From: Acidimicrobiales bacterium
Lineage (GTDB): Bacteria > Actinomycetota > Acidimicrobiia > Acidimicrobiales > Ilumatobacteraceae
NCBI GenBank assembly: GCA_030833305.1
Contig: JAURHL010000147.1
Coordinates: forward strand, 1-5,024
DNA: 5,024 nucleotides
Direction of reading: 5' to 3'
The translations under genes were made by a program, and so were the position numbers. Positions 1-4,969 of this stretch are shown here, piece after piece (position 1 is the first letter of the stretch; every line of letters starts with the position of its first letter). The notes beneath the pieces are model-generated. The model was not told the DNA's origin. It made no database searches and saw only the letters and a list, made by a program, of their open reading frames with translations.

Positions 1-1
1 G

Positions 2-466
2 CGTCTGGTGTTGGCGATCGCCGGTGCGGGTCGCGACCGCGAACGTCTCGAGAAGCTCGCGCACTCGCTGTCGGCACCGGTTCGTTTCATGGGACGGGTG
101 TCCCACGACGATCTGCCCCGTCTGTACGGTTGTGCCGACGTGTCGGCGATGATGTGCCGGAATCGCTGGGGCGGCCTCGAGCAGGAGGGCTTCGGCATCG
201 TCTTCGTCGAGGCCGCCGCCTGTGGTGTGCCCCAGATCGCCGGAAAGAGTGGCGGAGCGGCCGAGGCCGTGGCTCACGGCGAAACGGGTTTCGTCGTCGA
301 CGACCCCAACGACGTGAACGAAGTCGTGCGTCGGGTGGCTCAACTGCTCGACGATGCGGATCTGCGGTCGGTCATGAGTCGGGCGTCGCGGGAACGCGCG
401 ATCAGTCAGTTTTCCTACGACACCTTGGCCGCGCGTCTCGGTGATGCCTTGGGGGTGGACGAATGA
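2..466 (+). CDS. GT4 family glycosyltransferase, PimB-like, C-terminal part (5' end outside window)
   Basis: This is the C-terminal half (154 codons visible) of a retaining GT-B glycosyltransferase of family GT4, which transfers a sugar from a nucleotide- or GDP-sugar donor to a lipid or glycan at the cytoplasmic face of the membrane. The reading frame is already open at base 2, so the true start lies outside the window. Visible hallmarks are the strand-loop IAGAGRDRERL near the beginning, the VRFMGRVSHDDLPRLYGCADV segment, and the donor-binding E-x7-E motif in EGFGIVFVEA (glutamates at bases 185-187 and 209-211). The latter runs on into ACGVPQIAGKSGGAAEAV and GETGFVVDD. The combination CRNRWGGLEQEGFGIVFVEA with AGKSGGA closely recalls mycobacterial and corynebacterial PimB' (mannosyl transfer to PIM1). 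That is a family-knowledge comparison from memory, so the acceptor is not certain. The stop overlaps the next gene's start (ATGA), indicating an operon. Confidence 0.85.
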   Translation, partial: RLVLAIAGAGRDRERLEKLAHSLSAPVRFMGRVSHDDLPRLYGCADVSAMMCRNRWGGLEQEGFGIVFVEAAACGVPQIAGKSGGAAEAVAHGETGFVVDDPNDVNEVVRRVAQLLDDADLRSVMSRASRERAISQFSYDTLAARLGDALGVDE

Positions 467-966
467 ATGGAGCGGAGCTCTTGTCGAGTCGTCGCATCAT
501 GCGACTCGATGTCATCGGTACCACCCTCTTCTCGTTGTCGGCCGTGCTCGCCGCGATCGTCTTCGATGGTGCGGCCAAGGTGCAAGGGGTCGTGGTCGAC
601 CTCGCGTTGTTCACCGTCGGTGTGGCCGCGTTCTTGTGGGGCTATTGGGTGGCGGTCCAGCGCAGTCGACAGGACGAGCTGTCGGTCGCCGAGCTCTACT
701 TCCTGTTGGGCCCCGCCGTCCCTCGCGACGTCAAAAGGACCATGAACCTGTGTTTGACGGTGCAGACCGTGGTCGCCGTGGGTACCGCCATGTCTCGGTT
801 GAGTACTCCGTCGCCGACCGCGACATCGGGCTCCTCGCCGGGTTCGTCGCTGGCGTTCGGGGTTCTCGTTCCGATGTTCGGGTTGGGCCTCAACGGATTG
901 TGGGCCGCGATCCACGGGACCTTCGCCCCCCGGAGGAAGCGCTCCGATGACGACGAAATCGGCTAG
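463..966 (+). CDS. Conserved four-helix membrane protein of unknown function
   Basis: A 167-residue integral membrane protein that I do not recognise by function. Hydrophobic segments fit four helices: about residues 15-33, 43-65, 95-111 and 128-149. A charged loop at 66-93 (QRSRQDELSVAELYFLLGPAVP, then RDVKR) lies between helices 2 and 3. A Ser/Thr/Pro/Gly-rich linker (about 114-129) precedes helix 4, and the tail is charged (PRRKRSDDDEIG). The segment AFGVLVPMFGLGLNGLWAAIHGTFAPR looks like the most conserved part. The ATG at 463 overlaps the glycosyltransferase stop as ATGA, which favours this start over the in-frame ATG at 499. A G-rich stretch at 451-458 could act as a weak ribosome site. 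Its place between a PimB-like enzyme and a lipid-binding-fold protein hints at an envelope-lipid role, but this rests on context only. Confidence 0.85.
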   Translation: MNGAELLSSRRIMRLDVIGTTLFSLSAVLAAIVFDGAAKVQGVVVDLALFTVGVAAFLWGYWVAVQRSRQDELSVAELYFLLGPAVPRDVKRTMNLCLTVQTVVAVGTAMSRLSTPSPTATSGSSPGSSLAFGVLVPMFGLGLNGLWAAIHGTFAPRRKRSDDDEIG

Positions 967-969
967 AAC
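964..969 (+). promoter_or_regulatory. Candidate -10 hexamer TAGAAC for a leaderless start at 976
   Basis: TAGAAC occupies exactly -12 to -7 if transcription starts at the A of the ATG at 976. Its first three bases form the stop codon of the upstream membrane-protein gene. The last base is C rather than the preferred T, so it is weaker than the other examples in this window. No convincing -35 hexamer lies upstream. An AGGA at 971-974 is only one base from the ATG, too close for a normal ribosome site. The SRPBCC gene could also simply be read through from the upstream operon. Confidence 0.4.
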
Positions 970-975
970 TAGGAC

Positions 976-1413
976 ATGGCCGACACGGCGTCCCTGACGA
1001 TCTCCATCGATGCACCCCTGGAAAACTGTTGGGGCATCGCGACGGACTACGAGCGTTACCCGGAGTGGACCGACGTCAAGTCGGCTGTCGTGCTGGCTCG
1101 TGACGACCAAGGTCGCGCCACCCAGGTGGAATACCGCACGTCCGCTCTCGGCCGAAGCACGCATTACACCCTTGAATACGACTACAGCGCCGCTCCGCAT
1201 CGTCTGTCGTGGCGATTGATCAAAGGTGACATCATGCGCGGCGTCGACGGCGCGTACATGTTCGCCCCCGACACCAGCGGTGGCGTGGTTCTGACCTACA
1301 ACTTGTCGATCGAGTTGATCATCCCTCTGCCGGGCTTCGTGAAGCGCCGCGCCGAGGTGCGCATCCTCAACACCGTCAAGGAGTTGAAGGTGCGGGCCGA
1401 AGCCCGCCGATGA
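976..1413 (+). CDS. SRPBCC / START-like (cyclase-dehydrase type) small protein
   Basis: A 145-residue protein of the SRPBCC (Bet v1-like, polyketide cyclase/dehydrase) superfamily, a helix-grip fold with a hydrophobic pocket that usually binds lipids or other apolar ligands. The N-terminal pattern SLTISIDAPLENCWGIATDYERYPEW (residues 6-31) is the classic strand-helix with the D..RYPEW signature. It is followed by alternating strands (VEYRTSALGR, THYTLEYDYSA, HRLSWRLIKG), a Y-F-A-P turn and a strand (GVVLTYNLSIEL). The C-terminal amphipathic helix (about 120-145) starts with PLPGFVKRRAEVRI. No membrane segment or signal peptide is seen. Length and position after a PimB-like gene recall M. tuberculosis Rv2185c (TB16.3), an identification made from memory. 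The ligand is unknown. The start at 976 is the first ATG after the upstream stop and lies 12 bases after a -10-like hexamer. The stop overlaps the glucokinase start as ATGA. Confidence 0.9.
   Translation: MADTASLTISIDAPLENCWGIATDYERYPEWTDVKSAVVLARDDQGRATQVEYRTSALGRSTHYTLEYDYSAAPHRLSWRLIKGDIMRGVDGAYMFAPDTSGGVVLTYNLSIELIIPLPGFVKRRAEVRILNTVKELKVRAEARR
1392..1407 (+). other. Perfect 6-bp stem-loop just before the glucokinase start
   Basis: GCGGGC, loop CGAA, GCCCGC form a perfect hairpin ending two bases before the ATG at 1410. It lies inside the last codons of the SRPBCC gene, encoding the palindromic peptide RAEAR. No T-run follows, so it is not an intrinsic terminator. It would sit where a ribosome-binding site is expected, so the glucokinase start may depend on ribosomes arriving from the upstream gene. 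That role is inferred. Confidence 0.45.
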
Positions 1414-2345
1414 ATTCGGGCGCGTCCATCGGCATCGACGTCGGTGGCACGAAATGCCTCGGGGTGCTCCTCGAGGGCGACCGGGTGGTGACCGAGGTGC
1501 GGCGCCCGACCCCGAGGTCGCCCGAGGCCATCATCGACACCTTGGAAGCGATCGTGCACGAACTGGGAGACCGTCCCGCCGTCGGAGTGGGGGTGCCCGG
1601 CCTCGTGACCCGACAGGGTGTGATTCGCGCCTCGCCGAATCTCACCGACGTCGCCGACTTCGACGTGGCGGGGATGCTGACCGCTCGTCTCGGTCATTCG
1701 GTGGTCGTCGACAACGATGCGACCTGTGCCGCGGTTGCCGAGTGGAGAGCGGGCGCCGCCCGCGGACACCGCGACGCCGTGGTCGTCACGTTGGGTACCG
1801 GAATCGGTGGCGGATTGATCGTCGACGATCGCGTCGTGCGGGGCACCAACGGATTCGCCGGTGAGGTGGGGCACATGGTGATCGACCCGAACGGTCCCGC
1901 GTGTCCGTGTGGTCGACGGGGTTGTTGGGAACGGTTCGCGTCCGGCACGGCGTTGGGTGCCATGGCACGAGCCGTCGTGAGCGCCGGTGGCTTGAACGCC
2001 ATCACGACCCTCGTCGATGACGTGAGCGACGTGCGCGGAGAGCACGTATGTGTTCTGGCCAGTCGCGGTGACGTCGAGGCCACGGGTGTGGTGGACGAAT
2101 TCGCTCAATGGGTGGCCCTCGGACTGGTTGGTTTGGCCAACATCCTCGACCCCTCGTGCATCGTGATCGGAGGGGGACTCACCGCGTCACGCGAGGTTCT
2201 CATGGACCCGGTGCGTCATCATTTCGCGCGCTTGCTGTACTCGCCGGATCTGCGCCCGCATCCACGACTCGAGATCGCGCGATTCGGTGAGGTGGCCGGA
2301 GCGGTCGGGGCCGCGTCCCTGGCCACGATGTCGACGTCGGCCTAA
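1410..2345 (+). CDS. glkA: ROK family glucokinase
   Basis: A 311-residue cytoplasmic sugar kinase of the ROK family, most likely glucokinase (glucose + ATP or polyphosphate to glucose 6-phosphate). Domains and motifs run in order. The phosphate-binding loop is IGIDVGGTK (7-15). VGVGVPG lies at 58-64. The catalytic aspartate is D103 within VVDNDATCAA. A second nucleotide loop, TLGTGIGGGL, spans 127-136. The sugar-binding segment GFAGEVGHM includes E152 and H155. The ROK zinc motif CPCGRRGCWE supplies C165, C167 and C172 together with H155. The C-terminal adenosine-side segment is DPSCIVIGGGL (248-258). Length is normal for the family (about 300-320). CPCGRRGCWERFASGTAL resembles actinobacterial GlkA more than fructokinases or N-acetylmannosamine kinases, but substrate and phosphoryl donor cannot be proven from sequence. 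There is no N-terminal helix-turn-helix, so it is not a ROK repressor. Translation is coupled to the SRPBCC gene by ATGA. Confidence 0.88.
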   Translation: MNSGASIGIDVGGTKCLGVLLEGDRVVTEVRRPTPRSPEAIIDTLEAIVHELGDRPAVGVGVPGLVTRQGVIRASPNLTDVADFDVAGMLTARLGHSVVVDNDATCAAVAEWRAGAARGHRDAVVVTLGTGIGGGLIVDDRVVRGTNGFAGEVGHMVIDPNGPACPCGRRGCWERFASGTALGAMARAVVSAGGLNAITTLVDDVSDVRGEHVCVLASRGDVEATGVVDEFAQWVALGLVGLANILDPSCIVIGGGLTASREVLMDPVRHHFARLLYSPDLRPHPRLEIARFGEVAGAVGAASLATMSTSA

Positions 2346-2355
2346 TTCCCCGACG

Positions 2356-2367
2356 CCCCCGCGGGGG
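2356..2367 (+). repeat. Perfect 12-bp GC palindrome upstream of the ACT-domain gene
   Basis: CCCCCGCGGGGG is a perfect palindrome in the 41-base gap after glucokinase. As RNA it could fold into a short stem (six pairs from 2354 to 2369, counting one G-U) with loop CGCG. No T-tract follows, so it is a poor intrinsic terminator. If transcription starts at 2387 it lies at about -31 to -20, inside the promoter spacer, so it could also be a protein-binding site. Confidence 0.5.
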
Positions 2368-2374
2368 TGGTGGT

Positions 2375-2380
2375 TAGCCT
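2375..2380 (+). promoter_or_regulatory. Candidate -10 hexamer TAGCCT for a leaderless GTG start at 2387
   Basis: TAGCCT fits the actinobacterial TANNNT consensus and sits exactly at -12 to -7 relative to the G of the GTG at 2387. There is no ribosome-binding site between it and the start. This supports the GTG as start and suggests an mRNA without a 5' leader. No clear -35 hexamer is visible; the spacer is filled by the GC palindrome. Confidence 0.6.
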
Positions 2381-2386
2381 CGACTC

Positions 2387-3037
2387 GTGTCCACGGTGGT
2401 GATGCGTCTCTGGCTTCCGGACCTCCCGGGAACGTTGGGTCGGGTGGCCGCCGCGATCGGACGGGCGAATGGTGACGTCATCGGAATCGAAATCCTCGAG
2501 CGTGGTGCCGGGATGGCGATCGACGAGTTGACCGTCGTTCTTCCCGCCGATGTCGGACATGATGCGCTGATCGCCGAGGTGTCCGAAGTGGATGGCGTGG
2601 CGATCGAGGACGTTCACGACGTGGCGACGGATCGTTCGAATCAGGGAGTGCTGGCCCTCGAGGTGGCCGCACGGATCATCGAATCGGATCCGCACGAGCG
2701 TCCACGCGAGGCGTGCGTGGCGATACGTGAGATGTTGGAGTCCGATTGGTGCGTCGTGATCGAGGACGGACGGGACGATCCACTGGCGTCCAGCGGTGAC
2801 GTGCCCGATCTGGCGTGGTTGTCCGCGTTCATCGAAGGGGCTTCGCATCTGTCGGCCGACGTCGCACACGAGAACACCCCGAGCGACATCGCCTGGGCGC
2901 CGTTGCGCGACACCGGGGCGACGCTCGTGAGTGGTCGTGTGAAAGGGGCGTTCCGTCTTCGTGAACGACAACATCTGACCTTGATCGCCCGGATCGTCGC
3001 CGACGCGTTGACGAAAGGTCGGATCGCGGATCAGTGA
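2387..3037 (+). CDS. ACT domain protein with GAF-like C-terminal half
   Basis: A 216-residue soluble protein without signal peptide or membrane segment. Residues about 4-76 form an ACT domain, the small-molecule (often amino acid) sensing fold. The key turn is LPDLPGTLGRVAAAIGRANGDVIGIEI split as PDLPGTLGRV (11-20) and IGRANGDVIGIEI (24-36), followed by the strand IDELTVVLP. Residues about 85-210 look GAF-like: an amphipathic helix (VLALEVAARIIES), a strand with a Trp (SDWCVVIEDG), LAWLSAFIEGA, DIAWAPLRDTGATLVSGRV, and a final FRLRERQHLTLIARIVADAL helix typical of GAF ends. No catalytic domain or DNA-binding helix is seen, so it is probably a sensor or regulatory protein, with unknown ligand and partner. 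The GTG start is supported by the -10 hexamer exactly 12 bases upstream and by the ACT strand beginning immediately. Its stop overlaps the oppositely oriented glpK stop. Confidence 0.85.
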   Translation: MSTVVMRLWLPDLPGTLGRVAAAIGRANGDVIGIEILERGAGMAIDELTVVLPADVGHDALIAEVSEVDGVAIEDVHDVATDRSNQGVLALEVAARIIESDPHERPREACVAIREMLESDWCVVIEDGRDDPLASSGDVPDLAWLSAFIEGASHLSADVAHENTPSDIAWAPLRDTGATLVSGRVKGAFRLRERQHLTLIARIVADALTKGRIADQ

Positions 3038-4527
3038 TCGGCCCAACGTCGGGACCGCTCGACGGCCCGCAGCCATTGGGCGTGCAACGCATCGGCGGCG
3101 ACCCGCTCGGGTGATCCGATGGAATGGGCTTCGACCACCGCATCGGTGCGCCACAGTTGGGTGATGGCGTCCAAGGACGGCCACACCCCTTCGGCCAAAC
3201 CGGCGAGATACGCGGCGCCCAGGGCGGTCGTCTCCTGATCCACGGGTCGTCGAACCGTGATGCCGAGTTGATCGGCCTGGAGACGTAGAAGCAGATCCAT
3301 CACCGAGGCCCCGCCGTCGACGCGGAGATCCTCGATGCGCCGTCCGCTCGCTGATTCCATCGCGGCGACCGCGTCACGGGTTTGCAGCGCCATGGCCTCG
3401 ACCACGGCGCGGGCGATGTGGGCACGAGTCGAGCCTCGGGTGATACCGATGATGCTTCCGCGAGCGTAGGGGTCCCACCACGGGCTTCCGAGGCCGGTGA
3501 AGGCCGGAACGACGAAAACTCCGCCACTGTCGTCGACGGTCGATGCCAACGGCCCGATCTCCGACGACGAGCCGATGATCCCGAGACCGTCGCGTAGCCA
3601 TTGAACGGCGGCACCCGTGACGAAGATCGAGCCTTCCAGTGCGTAGGAGGTTTCGACCCCGCCATGCGAATCGGCGATGGACCACGCCACTGTCGTTAGC
3701 AGTCCGGGCGAGGGGTCGGGGCAACGGTCGCCGATGTTCATCAGCACGAAGCTCCCCGTGCCGTAGGTGTTCTTGGCCATGCCCGGACGGAAGCACGCTT
3801 GGCCGAACAGCGCGGCCTGTTGATCGCCGGCGATTCCCGACACCGGAACTCCCGTGGGCAATCCGTCGGCCCGGGTGACCCCGAAACGACTGCTGGAAGG
3901 TCGAACCTCGGGCAGGTTGGCGATCGGAACCCCCAGAAGATCTCCGAGGGTGTCGCTCCAGCGAAGCGATCTGATGTCGAACAACATCGTGCGACTGGCG
4001 TTCGACGGATCGGTGGCCAGCACCTCGCCGCCGGTCAGGTTCCAGAGAATCCAGCTGTCGATCGTTCCGAAAACGACGTCGGGGTGGCGGGGGGCACCGT
4101 TCGCGAGCATCCACGCGATCTTGGTTCCCGAGAAGTACGGATCGAGCACGAGTCCACTGAGGGACCGCACGGTCTCGATCGCACCGGCGTTCGTGAGTCG
4201 CTCGCAGTGGTCGGCGGTGCGGCGGTCCTGCCACACGATGGCCCGTCCGTGGACCTCGCCCGTCGAGCGGTTCCACGCCACCACGGTCTCGCGCTGGTTC
4301 GTGATGCCGATGGCCGCCGGTGTTCCTTGGCTGGCCACGACCTCGGCAAAGGTGACTCGCACGGCGTTCCAAATCTCGACGGCGTCGTGCTCGACCCATC
4401 CGGGTTCGGGAAAGTGTTGGGTGAACTCGCGATAGGACGACACGCTCGGTCGACCATCGGCATGGACGGCCCGACAGCGCACGCCGGTCGTGCCGGCGTC
4501 GATGGCCAACACGTAGGAGTCGCTCAT
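3031..4527 (-). CDS. glpK: Glycerol kinase
   Basis: A 498-residue FGGY-family glycerol kinase that makes sn-glycerol 3-phosphate from glycerol and ATP in the cytoplasm. Length matches the usual 495-505. The N-terminal phosphate loop is LAIDAGTTGVRCRA (7-20). Glycerol contacts known from E. coli GlpK are kept: R79-E80 in TNQRET, W99 in IVWQDRR, Y131 in DPYFSGTK, and catalytic D235 with Q236 in GIAGDQQAALFGQ. YGTGSF (255-260), GIITRGSTRAHIARAV-type FGGY signature (GITRGSTRAHIARAVVEAMA, 361-380), LRVDGGAS (401-408) and ETTALGAAYLAG (432-443) complete the ATP domain. The frame stays open upstream to 4926, but the ATG at 4527 is right: it overlaps the previous gene's stop as TGATG and places the phosphate loop at the normal distance. 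The fructose-1,6-bisphosphate loop of E. coli GlpK (GGTR) reads LPTG here. No clear ribosome site precedes it, so it probably depends on coupled translation. Confidence 0.97.
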   Translation of the reverse strand: MSDSYVLAIDAGTTGVRCRAVHADGRPSVSSYREFTQHFPEPGWVEHDAVEIWNAVRVTFAEVVASQGTPAAIGITNQRETVVAWNRSTGEVHGRAIVWQDRRTADHCERLTNAGAIETVRSLSGLVLDPYFSGTKIAWMLANGAPRHPDVVFGTIDSWILWNLTGGEVLATDPSNASRTMLFDIRSLRWSDTLGDLLGVPIANLPEVRPSSSRFGVTRADGLPTGVPVSGIAGDQQAALFGQACFRPGMAKNTYGTGSFVLMNIGDRCPDPSPGLLTTVAWSIADSHGGVETSYALEGSIFVTGAAVQWLRDGLGIIGSSSEIGPLASTVDDSGGVFVVPAFTGLGSPWWDPYARGSIIGITRGSTRAHIARAVVEAMALQTRDAVAAMESASGRRIEDLRVDGGASVMDLLLRLQADQLGITVRRPVDQETTALGAAYLAGLAEGVWPSLDAITQLWRTDAVVEAHSIGSPERVAADALHAQWLRAVERSRRWADH

Positions 4528-4874
4528 CACCGCTTGCGCTTGTTCTTCGGACGATGTTGCGACGGTCCGGTGGAGGTGCGACTGGTGCGTGCCGGTTTGG
4601 ATCGGGTGGACGTCGGCGTGGTGGACGACGCGGTCGGTGTCGGGCGGGCCGCGGATTTCAGGTCGCGCAACGTCTTGCGTTGATAGCCGAATTTGGCCAG
4701 GACGAATCCGGCCACCAGGTACATGGGCAATGACGCCAGCAATCCCACGACCGAACCGGTGGTCACCGTGTCGCGAAGGAAGAGAAGGAACACCACCGCC
4801 ATCACGGCCACGTACACCAACCACTCGCGCACCAGACGTCCCCAGGGAACCGTGCGAGATGCATCCCATGCCAT
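4527..4874 (-). CDS. Small two-helix membrane protein with basic Ser/Thr/Pro-rich tail
   Basis: A membrane protein of 115 residues from the ATG at 4874 (130 if the in-frame ATG at 4919 is used). I do not recognise a named family. From the 4874 start, a charged/aromatic N-terminus (MAWDASRTVPWGRLVREW) leads into helix 1 (about residues 17-34, WLVYVAVMAVVFLLFL) and a short loop (RDTVTTGS). Helix 2 (about 42-62, VVGLLASLPMYLVAGFVLAKF) follows, then GYQRKTLRDLKSA and a tail of about 40 residues rich in Thr, Ser, Pro, Lys and Arg, ending PKNKRKR. I prefer 4874 because AAAGAT lies exactly at -12 to -7, a weak GGAAAG lies eight bases upstream, and the longer form would begin inside an inverted repeat. 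It overlaps glpK by one base (TGATG), so the two are co-translated. It is far too small to be a GlpF aquaporin. Confidence 0.75.
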   Translation of the reverse strand: MAWDASRTVPWGRLVREWLVYVAVMAVVFLLFLRDTVTTGSVVGLLASLPMYLVAGFVLAKFGYQRKTLRDLKSAARPTPTASSTTPTSTRSKPARTSRTSTGPSQHRPKNKRKR

Positions 4875-4880
4875 GTCGCC

Positions 4881-4886
4881 ATCTTT
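4881..4886 (-). promoter_or_regulatory. Candidate -10 hexamer AAAGAT for the membrane protein-glpK operon
   Basis: Read on the minus strand, AAAGAT occupies -12 to -7 relative to the ATG at 4874. It keeps the A at -11 and T at -7 but lacks the first T. The overlapping GGAAAG could instead be a weak ribosome-binding site eight bases before the ATG. Either reading favours the 4874 start over 4919. Confidence 0.35.
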
Positions 4887-4910
4887 CCACGCGTCGACCG
4901 GGTCCGGCAC

Positions 4911-4957
4911 AACCGTCATGGTCCACGATCGCCCGGTGCCGCGACCATCCGACGGTT
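4911..4957. promoter_or_regulatory. Imperfect inverted repeat, candidate operator between glpK operon and pfkA
   Basis: The left arm AACCGTCATGGTC (4911-4923) is the reverse complement of the right arm 4943-4957, apart from two extra bases (CC, 4949-4950) in the right arm. All 13 arm positions pair and 19 bases separate the arms. The right arm ends directly at the pfkA -10 hexamer (4958). If both flanking genes are transcribed from their start codons, neither mRNA contains the repeat, so it would act as DNA, most simply as a pair of binding half-sites for a dimeric or tetrameric regulator. No regulator gene is identified in the window. Confidence 0.5.
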
Positions 4958-4963
4958 TAGGCT
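4958..4963 (+). promoter_or_regulatory. Candidate -10 hexamer TAGGCT for leaderless pfkA
   Basis: TAGGCT matches TANNNT and lies exactly at -12 to -7 relative to the pfkA ATG at 4970. The intervening six bases contain no ribosome-binding site. No good -35 hexamer is evident at the usual spacing. Confidence 0.6.
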
Positions 4964-4969
4964 CGGGCC

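Noticed and set aside
795..850. Possible frameshift in the Ser/Thr/Pro-rich part of the four-helix membrane protein
   Set aside because: The hydrophobic fourth helix and tail resume in the same frame, so the low-complexity stretch reads as a loop between helices 3 and 4 and no compensating frame change is needed.
963..972. CTAG-AA-CTAG short repeat before the SRPBCC gene
   Set aside because: Only four-base units overlapping a stop codon and a candidate -10 element; too short to call a repeat or operator.
415..1200. 261-codon open frame on the minus strand
   Set aside because: It runs antisense across three well-supported plus-strand regions, and its product is rich in Arg, Gly and His with no recognisable motif, as expected for a high-GC shadow frame.
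1296..2108. 270-codon open frame on the minus strand
   Set aside because: Antisense to the SRPBCC and glucokinase genes, whose motifs are unmistakable. Composition is that of a shadow.
2342..3184. 280-codon open frame on the minus strand
   Set aside because: Antisense to the ACT-domain gene and the end of glpK, with no recognisable domain.
3799..4683. 294-codon open frame on the plus strand
   Set aside because: Opposite to conserved glpK sequence; composition and lack of motifs mark it as a shadow.
4875..4919. In-frame ATG at 4919 as start of the small membrane protein
   Set aside because: Possible but less supported: no ribosome site or -10-like hexamer at the usual offset, and the start falls inside the inverted repeat. 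Kept as the alternative start.
4528..4926. Upstream extension of the glpK frame giving a 631-residue protein
   Set aside because: The extra residues are low-complexity Arg/Gly/His-rich with no homology to kinases and lie antiphase to a membrane protein with clear hydrophobic helices. The ATG at 4527 gives the normal GlpK N-terminus.
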